Source: Fidelibacterota bacterium (GTDB taxonomy: Bacteria > Fidelibacterota > Marinisomatia > Marinisomatales > Marinisomataceae). From it: a stretch of DNA of 64,000 nucleotides. The DNA is taken from contig BOWX01000001.1 of NCBI GenBank assembly GCA_019650355.1, forward strand, positions 302,127-366,126. The letters run 5' to 3'. The notes beneath the pieces were generated by a model. It was given only the letters and a program-made list of their open reading frames with translations, was not told the DNA's origin and ran no database searches. How positions within the stretch are numbered: the stretch's first letter is position 1; each line of letters starts with the position of its first letter. Both the position numbers and the translations under genes were made by a program. This document shows positions 37,050 to 47,805 of this stretch, piece after piece.

Positions 37050-38781
37050 ATGAGCTCAGATCTGCAACATATCGGACTCGATATTGGATCTTTTTTTAAG
37101 CAAAAAAATATATCCTCAGTGTTTACACTCTGTGGCGGTCACATCTCTCCGATACTAGTCGGATGTGAAAAAGAAAATATTGATATTATTCAAGTTCGTG
37201 ATGAAGTATCTGCTGTATTTGCTGCTGATGCGGTTTCAAGATTAACTGATTCTGTAGGAGTAGCAATTGTTACAGCAGGGCCCGGAGTTACTAATACAAT
37301 TACAGCAATAAAAAATGCTCAAATGGCTCAATCTCCTGTTTTGCTTATTGGTGGTGCAGCAGCAACATTATTAAAGGGAAGAGGCTCTCTTCAAGATATC
37401 GATCAAATTTCCTTATTAAAAACATATGTAAAATCGGCTGTAAGCGTCAAAAAAACTAGAGATGTCATACCAACACTAGCAAATGCCTTAAATATAGCCA
37501 CTTCAGGGGTACCAGGACCCGTATTTGTTGAATTACCTATTGATTTATTTTATCCAGAAAAAGATATAAGAAAAGAATTTATAAATCAGCTTCCTAAAAG
37601 TGGATTTTTTGGAAAAATTGCTCATTGGTATGTAAACAGACACCTTAATGATTTATTTTCATCAAAAAAATCATCTATAAAGGTTAAAACCTGTAAAAGA
37701 ATTTAAATTAGATCAACGAAAAATTGATAAAGCTGCACTTGCTATTGTAAAAGCTAAAAAACCTGTTTTTCTTTTAGGAAATCAAGTAACACAAAATAAA
37801 GAGTTTTTACCAATGTGTTTAAAGAGTATAGATAAGCTTTCAGTACCAACATTTACCTCAGGAATGGCTAGAGGTTGTTTTGGATCTTCAGATAAGTACT
37901 TTTTTAGACATAATAGAAAACATGCTTTAAAAAATGCTGATGTGGTTCTTACTTTAGGTATTCCGCTAGATTTTAGATTGGGATATGGATTTTCAATCAA
38001 TAAGGATGCAACTTTAATCTCTATAAATAAATCAAAAGAAGACTTAAATAAAAATAGAAAACCTGATATTGGAATGAATGCAGACCCGTCAAGAATTATG
38101 CATGAAATAGGAAAAATTATAAATCCACCTTCTTGTCAACCATGGTTAGAAGAATTAACCAAACTTGAAGAAAGTAGAGAAAATGAAATTCAGCAATTTT
38201 CAGAACATAAAACTGATTTTGTTAATCCTGTTTATTTGTGTAAGACTGTAGATCAATTGATAGATGATCAGAGTATCTTGATTGCAGATGGTGGAGATTT
38301 TGTAGGAACTGCATCATATACAATTAGGCCAAGAAATCCGTTAGGATGGTTAGACCCAGGACCATTTGGAACCTTGGGAGTGGGTGGTGGATTTGCAATT
38401 GGAGCCAAATCCTCATTTCCAGAAAAAGAAGTATGGGTTTTCTATGGGGATGGAGCTAGTGCGTATAGTTTAGCAGAATTTGATACATTATGCAGACACA
38501 AATTGCCCGTGATAGCAATTATTGGTAACGATGCATCTTGGCAGCAAATTGCTCGAGAGCAAAAACAAATGTTAGGAAGTAACATTGGTACTGAATTATC
38601 TTTTAGCGCTTACGAAAAGGTAGCTGAAGGCTATGGTGGAAAAGGGTATTATGTAGATAATCATGAGTCTTTATATGAAACTTTAAAACAAGCTAAAGAG
38701 GATGCTAAGTTGGGACATCCAGTGTTAGTAAATGTGAAGCTTTCAAAATCCGACTTTAGAAAAGGTTCAATATCAGTATGA
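37050..38781 (+). CDS. Thiamine-diphosphate enzyme, acetolactate synthase/ILVBL-like (one frameshift)
   Basis: Two frames (37050-37706 and about 37690-38781) form one protein of about 577 residues with the classic three-domain layout. The N-terminal Pyr domain has the catalytic Glu in [16 protein letters not shown] and [19 protein letters not shown] central domain follows, then the C-terminal PP domain with [15 protein letters not shown] and the ThDP/Mg motif [35 protein letters not shown]. The DGG- and GND-type loops resemble ILVBL/2-hydroxyacyl-CoA lyase relatives more than true IlvB. No small IlvN subunit is adjacent. The reaction remains uncertain. Confidence 0.82.
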
Positions 38782-39147
38782 GGATGAATTTCAAATTTAT
38801 AACAATTATAATTATGTCATGCTTTTATATGAATGTGGGAGTAAACATTTTATTGAACCAGAATGGTTTTTACAGATAATGCCTCCAAACTTTCCTCATC
38901 ACTATGAAGCAGTATATTGGAGCGGTTTTTTTGAGCTTCTTTTTGGATTTTTACTTATAAATCCAATGACAAGACAGCTTGCTGGGTGGGGAATAATTTT
39001 TGTCATGATTACAGTTTTTCCTGCAAATTTATATCTTGCTGTAACGGACGGGCAGCGATGAATATTTCCAAAGAACTTGCTTGGGGCAGGTTACCATTTC
39101 AATATGTGTTTATAGGACTAGCGTTTTGGCATGCAAAGGATAATTGA
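38778..39147 (+). CDS. DoxX-like small membrane protein (frameshifted)
   Basis: The ATG overlaps the previous stop (ATGA). Frames join as ITIIIMSCFYMNVGVNHF, EPEWFLQIMPPNFPHHYEAVYWSGFFELLFGFLL, GWGIIFVMITVFPANLYLAV and, after a further shift at 39060, LPFQYVFIGLAFWHAKDN. Four membrane helices and the GFFELLFGF pattern fit the DoxX-like family. Role unknown; it may be linked to the thiamine-diphosphate enzyme by operon only. Confidence 0.65.
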
Positions 39148-39220
39148 AAAAATTTTTAATAAAATCATGCAATTTTTTGCTTGGTTTATAATTAATTCAA
39201 AAGATAAATAGGAGAAAAAA

Positions 39221-40083
39221 ATGTTTAACAGAATTGTTTTAATATTAATTATTACAGGGTTTATTTATGCTCAAGATGAACAAAAAGTGGTTTTAATTAC
39301 GGGTACTGCATATGGTATTGGCAAATCAACTGCTGAACTTTTAATTGAAAAAGGTCATATTGTTTATGGGGGTGATATTCTTGTTGAAGAAAACTTATAC
39401 TTAAATGATATTGGGGGTACCGCACTTGAAATGGATGTTACAAACCAAGAACATATAGATAAGGCAATAAACCAGATAATTTCAGAGCAAGGTAGAGTAG
39501 ATGTGCTTGTCAATAATGCAGGTTTAGGTGTTTATGGTGCAATTGAAGATGTATCAATGGAAGATATATATTATCAATATGATGTGAACCTTTTTGGTTT
39601 GGCAAGAGTTACAAAAGCAGTTTTACCTTATATGAGAGAAAAAGAAAGTGGATTAATAATAAATATAAGCTCTGTATTAGGTGAAACATATGGACCATTA
39701 GCTGGTTGGTATTTATCTACAAAACATGCTTTAGAAGGATGGTCAGATGCACTAAGAGTTGGAACTGAAAGAGTTTGATATCGACGTTGTTGTTGTACAA
39801 CCAGGTGCTATTAATACCAATTTTTCAAATGTTACAAAAACATATATTGATAAGTATAGAGAAAACTCAGCTTACAACATCTTTATGGAGAACCTATAAC
39901 AGATACTGGAAATGAGGTTTTATCAAACCAATCAGATCAATTGTTATTGCTAAGGTAATTAATAAGGCAATGAATGCAAGAAATCCTAAAACAAGGTATG
40001 CTGCTGGAGCATATAGTAAAATTGGTATATTTTTGCGTAAAATTATGACAGATAAGATGTTTGATCGTTTATACTTTTATTAG
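39221..40083 (+). CDS. Short-chain dehydrogenase with N-terminal signal peptide (frameshifted)
   Basis: AGGAG precedes the ATG. The chain starts with a clear signal-peptide-like stretch (RIVLILIITGFIYAQ), then the Rossmann motif VVLITGTAYGIGKSTAE, NNAG in VLVNNAGLGVYGA, the catalytic Ser in IINISSVLGETYGP and YxxxK in WYLSTKHALEGW. After shifts near 39765 and 39900 the end reads VVVVQPGAINTNFSN, then a basic tail. NAD(P) enzymes are rarely exported, so the leader may be a membrane anchor. Substrate unknown. Confidence 0.75.
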
Positions 40084-40130
40084 GATTAGAAAGTGTATTA
40101 TATATTGTTATCCTAAAATTTTAATATTTA

Positions 40131-40204
40131 GGGCGATTAGCTCAGTTGGTTAGAGTATCTGCTCGACACGCAGAGGGTCACTGGTTCGAATCCAGTATCG
40201 CCCA
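40131..40204 (+). tRNA. tRNA-Val (anticodon GAC)
   Basis: A 74-base cloverleaf: acceptor GGGCGAT/ATCGCCC with discriminator A, D arm GCTC-AGTTGGTTA-GAGT, anticodon stem TCTGC/GCAGA, T arm ACTGG-TTCGAAT-CCAGT. The anticodon loop is TCGACAC, giving GAC (Val, reads GTC/GTT). Position 33 is C instead of the near-universal T, either a base-call error or a real oddity. Confidence 0.9.
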
Positions 40205-40207
40205 CAT

Positions 40208-41155
40208 ATGGTAAAAAATATTTTTATAATGCTATTTTTTTTTTTAGCGTGTGAAGATAATATCACAAGTGAACAAGAAGATGGTCATAACCATGACGAC
40301 CACGATCATTCAAGCGATACAATTTTTACTCCACTTGCTCCTCCTGAAAATGGTTTTCAATTAAGATTTGGACCGATGGAAATACCCCCAATTCAGAACG
40401 AGAGGTTTTTCAATATACTGATATTGGACATTCGGAAGATATTTATGTAAATCGTGTTGAATTTGAAATGAGACCTGGAAGTCATCATTTTATACTTTAT
40501 TCATTTAATCCTGGGACAACAAATCTACCAAATCTTAATGAAGTTAGAGATTTGTATGACGAAAGTGGTCAATATAATCAAAGCACTTTTCAATCCATGG
40601 AGGAGCATATTGCTCTTTTTGGTACGCAATGGTCTAGACTAAATTACCAACTACCTGCTGGTATTGCAGTACGTTTACCAGCTGAATTTGGATTAGATCA
40701 AAACAGTCACTATGTTAATCAGTCCGATACAACATTAATTGGAGAAGTAATTACTAATATCCATACGTTAGATTATAGTGAGGTAGAACATATTGCAGAG
40801 CTTTTTCTTTATCAAATGAACAAATTTATTTACCTGCAAATCAATCAACTACAATCACAAGAACATTTTACTTTGACAGTGAAAATAATATTGGTCAACT
40901 TTTTTCACATGCACATCAGTTGATGACAAATTTTGTGGTAGAAATTGATGGTGGTTCAAGAAATGGTGAAGTGGTGTACCAAATGATGATTGGTCCCATC
41001 CTCCAATAGTAAATTACGATCCAGCAATCAAGTTAAATGCAGGTGAAGGTTTAAAAATGATTGCAACTTACAACAATCCACATTCTTATCCTGTCATTTA
41101 TGGTCTAAAATCTACTGATGAAATGATGATGATTTTCGGATGGAGATTTCAATAA
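40208..41155 (+). CDS. Copper type II monooxygenase-like lipoprotein with His-rich leader (frameshifted)
   Basis: A lipoprotein signal (IFIMLFFFLAC) is followed by a His/Asp-rich stretch (EDGHNHDDHDHSSD) suggesting metal binding. Across three frames the body reads DIGHSEDIYVNRVEFEMRPGSHHFILYSFNPGT, then further beta strands. Near the end come HPPIVNYDPAIKLNAGEGLKMIATYNNPHSYPVIYGLKSTDEMMMIFGW. The SHHF pair and the TDEMMMIFGW methionine block resemble the copper sites of the PHM/ascorbate-dependent monooxygenase fold. Shifts lie near 40395, 40810 and 40985. Oxidising activity is inferred, not shown. Confidence 0.65.
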
Positions 41156-41165
41156 AAATCTTATC

Positions 41166-42036
41166 GTGAATAATGATATTCCAAGTTGGTTACTAAAGCA
41201 ACTACCCTACGAACATTCATGGATAAACGTTGGCAAAAAAATGCATATTATGAAGAAAGGTACTGGTAAACCTATAGTAATGGTGCATGGAAATCCTATG
41301 TGGGGATATTTATATAAAAAAGTCTTAGATGGGCTTGATGATAGTCATAGATATATCATTCCTGATTTAATTGGTTTTGGATTTTCTGAAAAGGTGAGTA
41401 TTAATGAACACTCACTTGAGGCTCATAGTATGTGGATGGCAAAATTTTTTAGTACTATTGAAGAAGAGAAAATTGGTCTTGTTGTTCATGATTGGGGGGG
41501 AATGATTGGAATAGAAAGGTGCAATGAAAGCAGGAAAAAAAATTGATGGCTTGGTAGTAATGAATACAGCAATAACTGCTCCAAAAGATGGGTTTAAGCC
41601 TACTTGGTTTCACAGTCTTTCACAAGTACCGCTTATTAGTAGTTTTTTGTTTAGAGGTTTAAATTTTCCCCTATCATTCTTAAATCGTTTTGCAAGTGTT
41701 CCAGGATCATTTGATTCAGAAGCAATGAAAGCATATAAATATCCTTTAAGAAAATTTAAAAACAATTGTGCTCCATTAGCATTAGCAAGAATGGTACCCA
41801 ACAGCATGCATCATCCAAGTGTGTCTCTTGAACAAGAGATTGAGACATATCTTGGTTCATATGATGGTCCTGCACAAATTGTTTGGGGTATGAATGATCC
41901 TGTAATGTGGAAGTTAAGAAGAAGAACTTCTAGATTATTACCTCAAGCAAAGGTAGTAAAAACACAAGCAGGACATTTTGTTCAAGAAGAAACTCCCGAA
42001 GAAGTAATTACAGCAATTAAAGAAATTTTTAAATAA
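41166..42036 (+). CDS. Haloalkane dehalogenase-like alpha/beta hydrolase (one frameshift)
   Basis: GTG start at 41166. The oxyanion-hole motif VMVHGNPMWGYLY and the nucleophile elbow VVHDWGGMIG (Asp nucleophile) are those of the haloalkane dehalogenase/epoxide hydrolase group. After a shift at about 41515 the cap and C-terminal part follow (IVWGMNDPVMWKL, with Asp as acid, and QAGHFVQEETPEEV, with the catalytic His). Total about 290 residues. Whether it removes halogen or opens epoxides cannot be told. Confidence 0.8.
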
Positions 42037-42075
42037 ACGCTTTACAAAATCTTTAGAATTAAATATTATAATCAC

Positions 42076-42531
42076 GTGAAAAACACTTTAAATATTAATT
42101 TTGATAACATTGCAATCAGCTTTTCGGTATTATGTGCATTACACTGTCTTATTATTACCTATTGCTGTAATTTTTTTTCCTGCAATATCCGCTACTTTTT
42201 TAGGATCAGAAGATTTTCATAAAACACTACTTTACTTTGTTATTCCCTCAAGTATTATAGCATTATCACTTGGATGTAAGATGCATGGAAAATATAATGT
42301 TTACCTTTATGGAATCTTTGGAATAGCTACCCTTTTAATCGCAGCCTTTTTTGGACATGATTATTTTGGTGAAAATGGAGAGGACTATCCTTACACTTTT
42401 AGGAGCAGGAATTATTGTTTCATTATGGACATTTTAAAAATCAAAAATTATGCGCTGAATGCTGTAACTTAATTATTTTTAAGACTATTTATTCCATTTT
42501 CATTTTTTATCAAATCAAAAGAATCAAATAA
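42076..42531 (+). CDS. MerC-family membrane protein (frameshifted)
   Basis: Begins at a GTG. DNIAISFSVLCALHCL is followed after a one-base shift (about 42150) by LLLPIAVIFFPAI, VIPSSIIALSLGCKMHGKYNVYLYGIFGIATLLIAAFFGHDYFGE, and after another shift (about 42400) by LGAGIIVSLWTF. It ends in a CAECC motif. The paired cysteines CALHC and CAECC and four helices match MerC-type proteins, which move mercury or another soft metal. The exact stop is uncertain because the last frame is unclear; it may end right after CAECCN. Confidence 0.65.
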
Positions 42532-43822
42532 ATCACCAATAGCAGTATAAGACCTATAGGAGAGTTTTATTTCCATCAATTGATATGACCTTTAAATAAC
42601 TGTTTTTTTTTTCACCAGCCTTATGTCGAGTAACTTTATATTGATCCCAGGTGGGGTTTTTTTCATATTGTTTTGGTCCACTTGGATACAACATAAACTG
42701 TACCTGTAGCATCTTTAATATTGGTACCGGTTTAAAAAATTCTTTTTTTATATAAGCTTTCAGATCCTCTAGCATAAGTATGATCATGTCCTTGAAGTGC
42801 TAAATCTACACCATATTTATCAAAAAGCGGCTTCCAGCGTTTACGTCTTTCTGGATAATCTCTTTTGGTTGTTGCGGAGTATAATGGATGATGAAAAAAA
42901 GCAATTGTCCATTTATGAGGATTATTTTTTAAAACATTCTCTAACCATTCCATTTGTTCATCAATTTTTACATTACTGTTCAAAGCAATAAATCGAACAC
43001 CCTTATTTAAACTAAAAAGTAATTGGTTTCAAGAAGATCGGAAACGCCATTATTTGGTAATGTAAATTGATGATTCCATTGAATAGATAATGTTTTCTTT
43101 CTTGTAGGAATATCTTTTTGGTATAGTGGTCTATATTCATGGTTACCAGGAACTGCTAAAGAAGGAAGGGTTCTATGAATCCATCCACCAGCAGCAAACC
43201 ATTCATGCCATTCTTCTTCATTATGAGCATCATCAATTAAATCTCCAGCATGTAAAATAAAACTAGCTTCAGGAGCTTTTTTATAACCTTCTCTAATTAA
43301 TCTTGACCACAAATCATAAATGTAATTTTGGGCATCTCCAACATAAAGAAATGAGAACGGTTCATTGGTCTTGTGCGCGGTGGTAAATTGTATCCATTCA
43401 CTCCAATGTTTGCCATCGCCTACACGATATGCATAGGTTGTGTTGGGTTCTAAGCCAGTAAAAGTAACTGAATGATAGTTATGATTTAAAGTGTTAAAAG
43501 ATTTTTTTGAATTCAAATAGTGATTTACAACATTTGAATATTTCAGATTTGAAGTTTTAGCAATAAACCTATCTGATTTTAGTACAAATTTTGGATCTGC
43601 CTTTGCAACAGCAATTTCCCCAAAACCTTTATTAATTTCTCTGCTAGTTCTCCAAGTTACACTGACAGTAGTGGCTGGATCATCTGAATAATTCAATAAA
43701 ATATGATCAGGAAATTTTTTTGGGTTACTCCAATTTTTATCAAATTCTGTTTTCTTTGGAAAAGACTGAGCAAATATCATTGTGCTCAATAATAATGTCA
43801 TTAAAGTTAGTTTTTTATGCAT
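42469..43822 (-). CDS. Purple acid phosphatase-like metallophosphoesterase (frameshifted)
   Basis: Minus-strand gene with a signal peptide (LTLMTLLLSTMIFAQ) and an N-terminal fibronectin-like domain (TTVSVTWRTS, TFTGLEPNTTYAYRVGDG). The metallophosphatase core has FSFLYVGDAQNY, ILHAGDLIDDA, AVPGNHEYRP and, in the next frame, IAFFHHPLYSAT and LALQGHDHTYARG, which are the metal ligands of the family. Shifts occur near 43005, 42760 and 42570. The C terminus reads YTAIGDLFDSFDLI in a fourth frame and ends at 42469. Likely secreted, releasing phosphate. Confidence 0.8.
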
Positions 43823-43899
43823 CGCTTATAATAACAAATATTTCCTTCATTGCGTAATTAAAAAAAAAAGATTTAATTTTTTTTTTAAAACAAGGATAT

Positions 43900-44918
43900 A
43901 AAAAGAAACAAATAATTTTTATAGCACTTTTTCTACTCATTTTATGCGAAAAAAACCAACCAATTGAAAACTTAAAAATCCCAATGTGTATAGTATTGGA
44001 TTTGGTTCATGCTTAACTCAAGAGCGTTCAATGCCAATTTTCAATACCATTAAAGCAGAAAACTATGATTTATTTCTCATGTTAGGCGATAATGTTTACG
44101 GAGACTCAGAGCGTGAAGATTTGCTTGAATTAAGAGAAGCATATGACAAACAGCGTCAAAATTTTGATAGTTTCAATTTTAATTTTCCATTTGAAGCTAT
44201 TTGGGATGATCATGATTATGGTTTAAATGACGCCGGAAAAGAATATGCATATAAAGAAGATGCTGAACAATTATTCTTAGATTTTTGGAACATACCAGAA
44301 GATGATATAAGAAGAACAAGACCTGGTTTATATTTTGAATGGATTGAAAGTATAGATGGAGTTACTGTTCAAATGTTATTTTTAGATACAAGATTTTTTA
44401 GAGATGGATTGCTTCCAACCGATGAAAGAGGTGCACCAGGAAAAGAACGCTATCTTCCACAAACAGATACTTCTACAAGTATGCTGGGAGATGTTCAATG
44501 GAATTGGCTAGAGCAAAAAATGGCTTCAGAAGTAGACCATCGAATTATTGTCTCATCTATTCAGTTTTTAGCCATGGGTCATGGTTGGGAAGCATGGAAA
44601 ACGATGCCTCATGAACGACAAAGATTAATTGATTTAATTGATCAATCTTCTTCTGATTCTGTTTTATTTATTTCAGGAGATAGACATAGAGGCGGATTAT
44701 ATCAATTAACTTCTGCTTCAGGAAAAAATATTGTTGAAATGACATCATCTAGTTTGAATTTATCATTCACAAATGATGAAGAAGCTGGTCCTTTAAGAGT
44801 TGGCCCTACATTCGTTCAAGAAAACTACGGTGAAATTCTATTAGACAAGTTATCAAATGAACTAACAGTGAACCTTAAAGATAATCAAGGAAGAATTATC
44901 CAGTCTGTTGATATTTAA
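43900..44918 (+). CDS. PhoD-like phosphatase lipoprotein (frameshift near 43985)
   Basis: From 43986 an intact frame encodes the PhoD core: GFGSCLTQERSM, LMLGDNVYGDSER, the metal motif AIWDDHDYGLNDAG, FLDTRFFRDG and VLFISGDRHRGGLY. Just upstream, in another frame, is a lipoprotein-type leader (IIFIALFLLILCEKN), so the true gene starts near 43900. AAGGA precedes an ATA where ATG would be expected, so the start codon may be miscalled. PhoD-type enzymes hydrolyse phosphodiesters or monoesters outside the cytoplasm. It is divergent to the purple acid phosphatase-like gene. Confidence 0.82.
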
Positions 44919-45704
44919 TGCTGTCAATCTATTACGTTCTTAACCTATTATTTCTATTAATTTGTTATCCGATTATAAGTGCGCAGTTAAAGGATATTAG
45001 AAAAAAATGTTCCTGTGCTTGAACCTCCTACTGATTTTCAAGGCGAAGAACATGTTGGCAGTGAAAAAAATAAGCATATAGTTTTTATTGGCGAAAGCAC
45101 GATGGTAGCTTTGGGAATGCCTTCACACAAAAAAGCATTTGCAGGAACCCTTGCAAGAAACATTGCCGAAACTACTAACACCAATATTTCATGGAAGGTG
45201 TATGCCAAAAATGGAATTACTGCTGAAAGAGTTCATTCAAAGCTTTTAAAGCAAATAAATGATGAGCAGGTGGATTTATTTGTAGTTGGTTTAGGAGGAA
45301 ACGATTCATTTCGCTTTACACCACCATGGAGGTGGAAAAAAGAAATGGAAAATATTATCAACTACTTAAAGAGTAATTTTCCATCCTCAAAAATAGTTAT
45401 CATTAACATGCCGCCAACAAGAGAATTTCCTATTTTTTCAAAGTTGATGCGTTTTTTTGTTGGAAATATGACAGATATTTTAAGAATAAAGTTGAAAGGA
45501 ATTGAAGGCAATAACGTCCTTTATTTAGACGATAAAATTACCTTTAATCAATTTTTATCCATTGCAAATGATACGAAGTTAACTATAGATGATTTCTTTG
45601 AAACAGATCGGTTGCACCCATCACTATATACTTATCAGCTTTGGGCAAAAAGTAGTGCAAATGATATTTTAGAAAAAGGATTCATAAAGAAAGAGGGACT
45701 ATAA
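44918..45704 (+). CDS. SGNH/GDSL-type hydrolase, membrane-anchored (one frameshift)
   Basis: The ATG shares a base with the previous stop. A hydrophobic start (YYVLNLLFLLICYPIISAQ) is followed, after a shift near 45008, by the hydrolase domain. Block I is VFIGESTMVALGM (catalytic Ser), block III is VVGLGGNDSFRF, and block V is ETDRLHPS (Asp/His). The family includes esterases, lipases and acyl-glycan deacetylases. A hairpin terminator overlaps its last codons. Confidence 0.8.
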
Positions 45705-45719
45705 AGTCCCTCAATTTTG
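45693..45719 (+). terminator. Rho-independent-like terminator
   Basis: GAGGGACT (45693-45700), a TATA-like loop ATAA and AGTCCCTC (45705-45712) form a perfect 8-bp stem followed by AATTTTG. The stop codon of the hydrolase gene lies in the loop. The T-run is short, so efficiency may be modest. Confidence 0.7.
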
Positions 45720-45781
45720 TTTACATTGAATTAATGTATATTGAACTGAAATACGTTTCAATTATATATTTTAATACTATT

Positions 45782-46560
45782 ATGCCTGAAATATCTGAAG
45801 TTAGACTTACAGCTCAATTTGTTACTGAAGCAAATATAAATCATACTATTCAAGATGTCATTTACCTCAAAACTAACAAGTTGAAATTGGTTGAAAATAT
45901 AGACGTTGTTGGAAAAAAATAAGTGCAGTAAGTAGAGGAAAAGAGCTCAAGTTGTTTTTTGATAGCGAGCCAGTTGTTATTTCACTGGGAATGACCGGAT
46001 GTTTTAAAAACTTTCAAAAAAGAGGGTAAAAAATAACATTGGAAGCATGGCATATTCGTTTTCGAATGAGTGATAATTCTTGGTTTTGTTGGAGCGATGT
46101 TAGAAGATTTGGAAAAAGTATTGCTAAAGATTGGAATCCAAATAGAGGACCTGATGTATTTGACGAAGAAAAAGCTTTCCGTGAACACATTATGGATAAC
46201 TTAAATCATCGAGATTTTTTGAAGCCAGCTCATACTGCAATTATGAATCAGAAATGGTTTAATGGAATGGGAAATTATCTTAGAGCTGAGATCTTAGGTA
46301 AGTGGGATAAGAATCCTTTTCAGCCTCTAAAAAAGCTTATCAATAAGTCTTTTTTAGATCATGTTATTGAACAGATACATGATACGTATAGATTAGGAGG
46401 TGGGGAGCTATATTCTTGGATGAATGAAAACAAATCTCATCAAGATCAGGCATTCCATAATTGGATGCAGTTTTATGGAAAAACACAAAAAATGACAGAT
46501 GCTCAAGGTAGGACATTTTGGTACGCAAAAAAATGGCATAAGGCTTTAAAACTGTTATAA
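45782..46560 (+). CDS. Fpg/Nei-family DNA glycosylase with zincless finger (frameshifts)
   Basis: The start is ATG 45782, because the mature protein must begin PE (MPEISEV), the catalytic proline and glutamate of the family. After shifts near 45918 and 46025 come VISLGMTGCF, IRFRMSDNSWFCWSDVRRFG, the H2TH region FNGMGNYLRAEIL and the C-terminal hairpin FYGKTQKMTDAQGRTFWYAKKW. That last stretch occupies the place of the zinc finger but has no cysteines, a zincless finger as known in some NEIL1-type enzymes. The intercalating or catalytic Arg (GRT) is kept. Removes oxidised bases. Confidence 0.85.
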
Positions 46561-46568
46561 ATTATACC

Positions 46569-47804
46569 ATGGATTCATCAATCATCATTACATTTGCTAT
46601 TCCATTATTTTTTGGACTAATTCTTATTGAGTTTTTTTATGGTGTTATAACCAAACAAAACAACTATCGAATCAATGACGCAATTACAAGCATGTCCTTA
46701 GGATTGATTAGTCGTTTTGTACCCATTTTAGGTCTAGGATTTCAGTATGTTGTTTATAAGGCTGTTGCAGAGCACTATAATTTCAACCTATTAAACGGTG
46801 AAGAAATTTGGGTATGGGTTACTGCTTTTGTGTTGTATGATGTTTGCTATTATTGGATGCATAGAATTCATCATGAAATTAAGGTATTTTGGGCAACTCA
46901 CGTTGTGCATCATCATGGCGAAGAATTCAACTTGTCAACTGCACTGAGACAAACCAGTACTGGTTTTCTATGGAAATGGGTTTTCTTTCTTCCAATGTTT
47001 ATTATTGGAATTCCTCCTCATATTTATGTATCGGTTGCAGGATTAAATTTGGTATATCAATTTTGGGTACACACAGAACATATTGGAAGATTAGGATTTT
47101 TAGAGTACATATTTGTTACTCCATCAAATCACAGAGTTCATCATGCACAAAATGAAGATTATCTTGATGCAAATTATGGAGGAGTGTTCATTCTTTGGGA
47201 TAGATTGTTTGGTACCTTTATTGATGAAAGAACAGATTTAAAACCTGTCTACGGAACAGTAAAACCTTTAAAGTCATTCAATCCATTTTGGGCCAATATT
47301 GAAGTTTTTTATCAAATGATTTTTGACTCGTATCATACTGCGAAATGGTCTGATAAAATTAAAGTATGGTTTTCGCCTCCTAGTTGGAGACCGGACGATG
47401 TTTCTTCATTATATCCAATTCAAAAGAACGATTTATCAAGTTTTGAAAAATATGATCCTGAAATAACTTTGAGAGAAAAAATCTTTGCGGGTACGCAGTT
47501 TGCAGTAATAAATATCATGACAGTTATTATGCTATTTAACGTTCAGAATTATCTATATGCAGAAATTATTGCTATTGTTTTGCTAGTGGTATCCTCATCT
47601 ATTACTAATTCATTTATATTGGACGGTAAACGATTTGGATACAAGGCTGAATTATTTAAATCCATTGCAGTATTGGCTTGTTTAAATCTAGGATACTTCT
47701 CATCCTCAATGAGCTTTTTTGTGATGTGTTATGCTCTATTTACTTTGCTAGTTTCAACATTCATTCTTTTATCGAGAGATAAAAATATTATTTCGCCAGT
47801 TTAG
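46569..47804 (+). CDS. Sterol desaturase/fatty acid hydroxylase-family membrane oxygenase
   Basis: A 411-residue intact protein with about eight membrane segments. The di-iron histidine clusters are present: WMHRIHHEIKVFWATHVVHHHGEEFN and HTEHIG, then TPSNHRVHHAQNEDYLDANYGG. The length and the extra C-terminal membrane helices resemble alkylglycerol monooxygenase (TMEM195)-like members more than short desaturases. It would hydroxylate a membrane lipid with O2. The flavin monooxygenase gene follows after one base. Confidence 0.88.
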   Translation: MDSSIIITFAIPLFFGLILIEFFYGVITKQNNYRINDAITSMSLGLISRFVPILGLGFQYVVYKAVAEHYNFNLLNGEEIWVWVTAFVLYDVCYYWMHRIHHEIKVFWATHVVHHHGEEFNLSTALRQTSTGFLWKWVFFLPMFIIGIPPHIYVSVAGLNLVYQFWVHTEHIGRLGFLEYIFVTPSNHRVHHAQNEDYLDANYGGVFILWDRLFGTFIDERTDLKPVYGTVKPLKSFNPFWANIEVFYQMIFDSYHTAKWSDKIKVWFSPPSWRPDDVSSLYPIQKNDLSSFEKYDPEITLREKIFAGTQFAVINIMTVIMLFNVQNYLYAEIIAIVLLVVSSSITNSFILDGKRFGYKAELFKSIAVLACLNLGYFSSSMSFFVMCYALFTLLVSTFILLSRDKNIISPV

Positions 47805-47805
47805 T

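Noticed and set aside
37050..38781. Acetolactate synthase large subunit (ilvB)
   Set aside because: No regulatory subunit or other branched-chain amino acid gene is adjacent and the C-terminal motifs lean to ILVBL-like relatives, so only a general thiamine-diphosphate enzyme is called.
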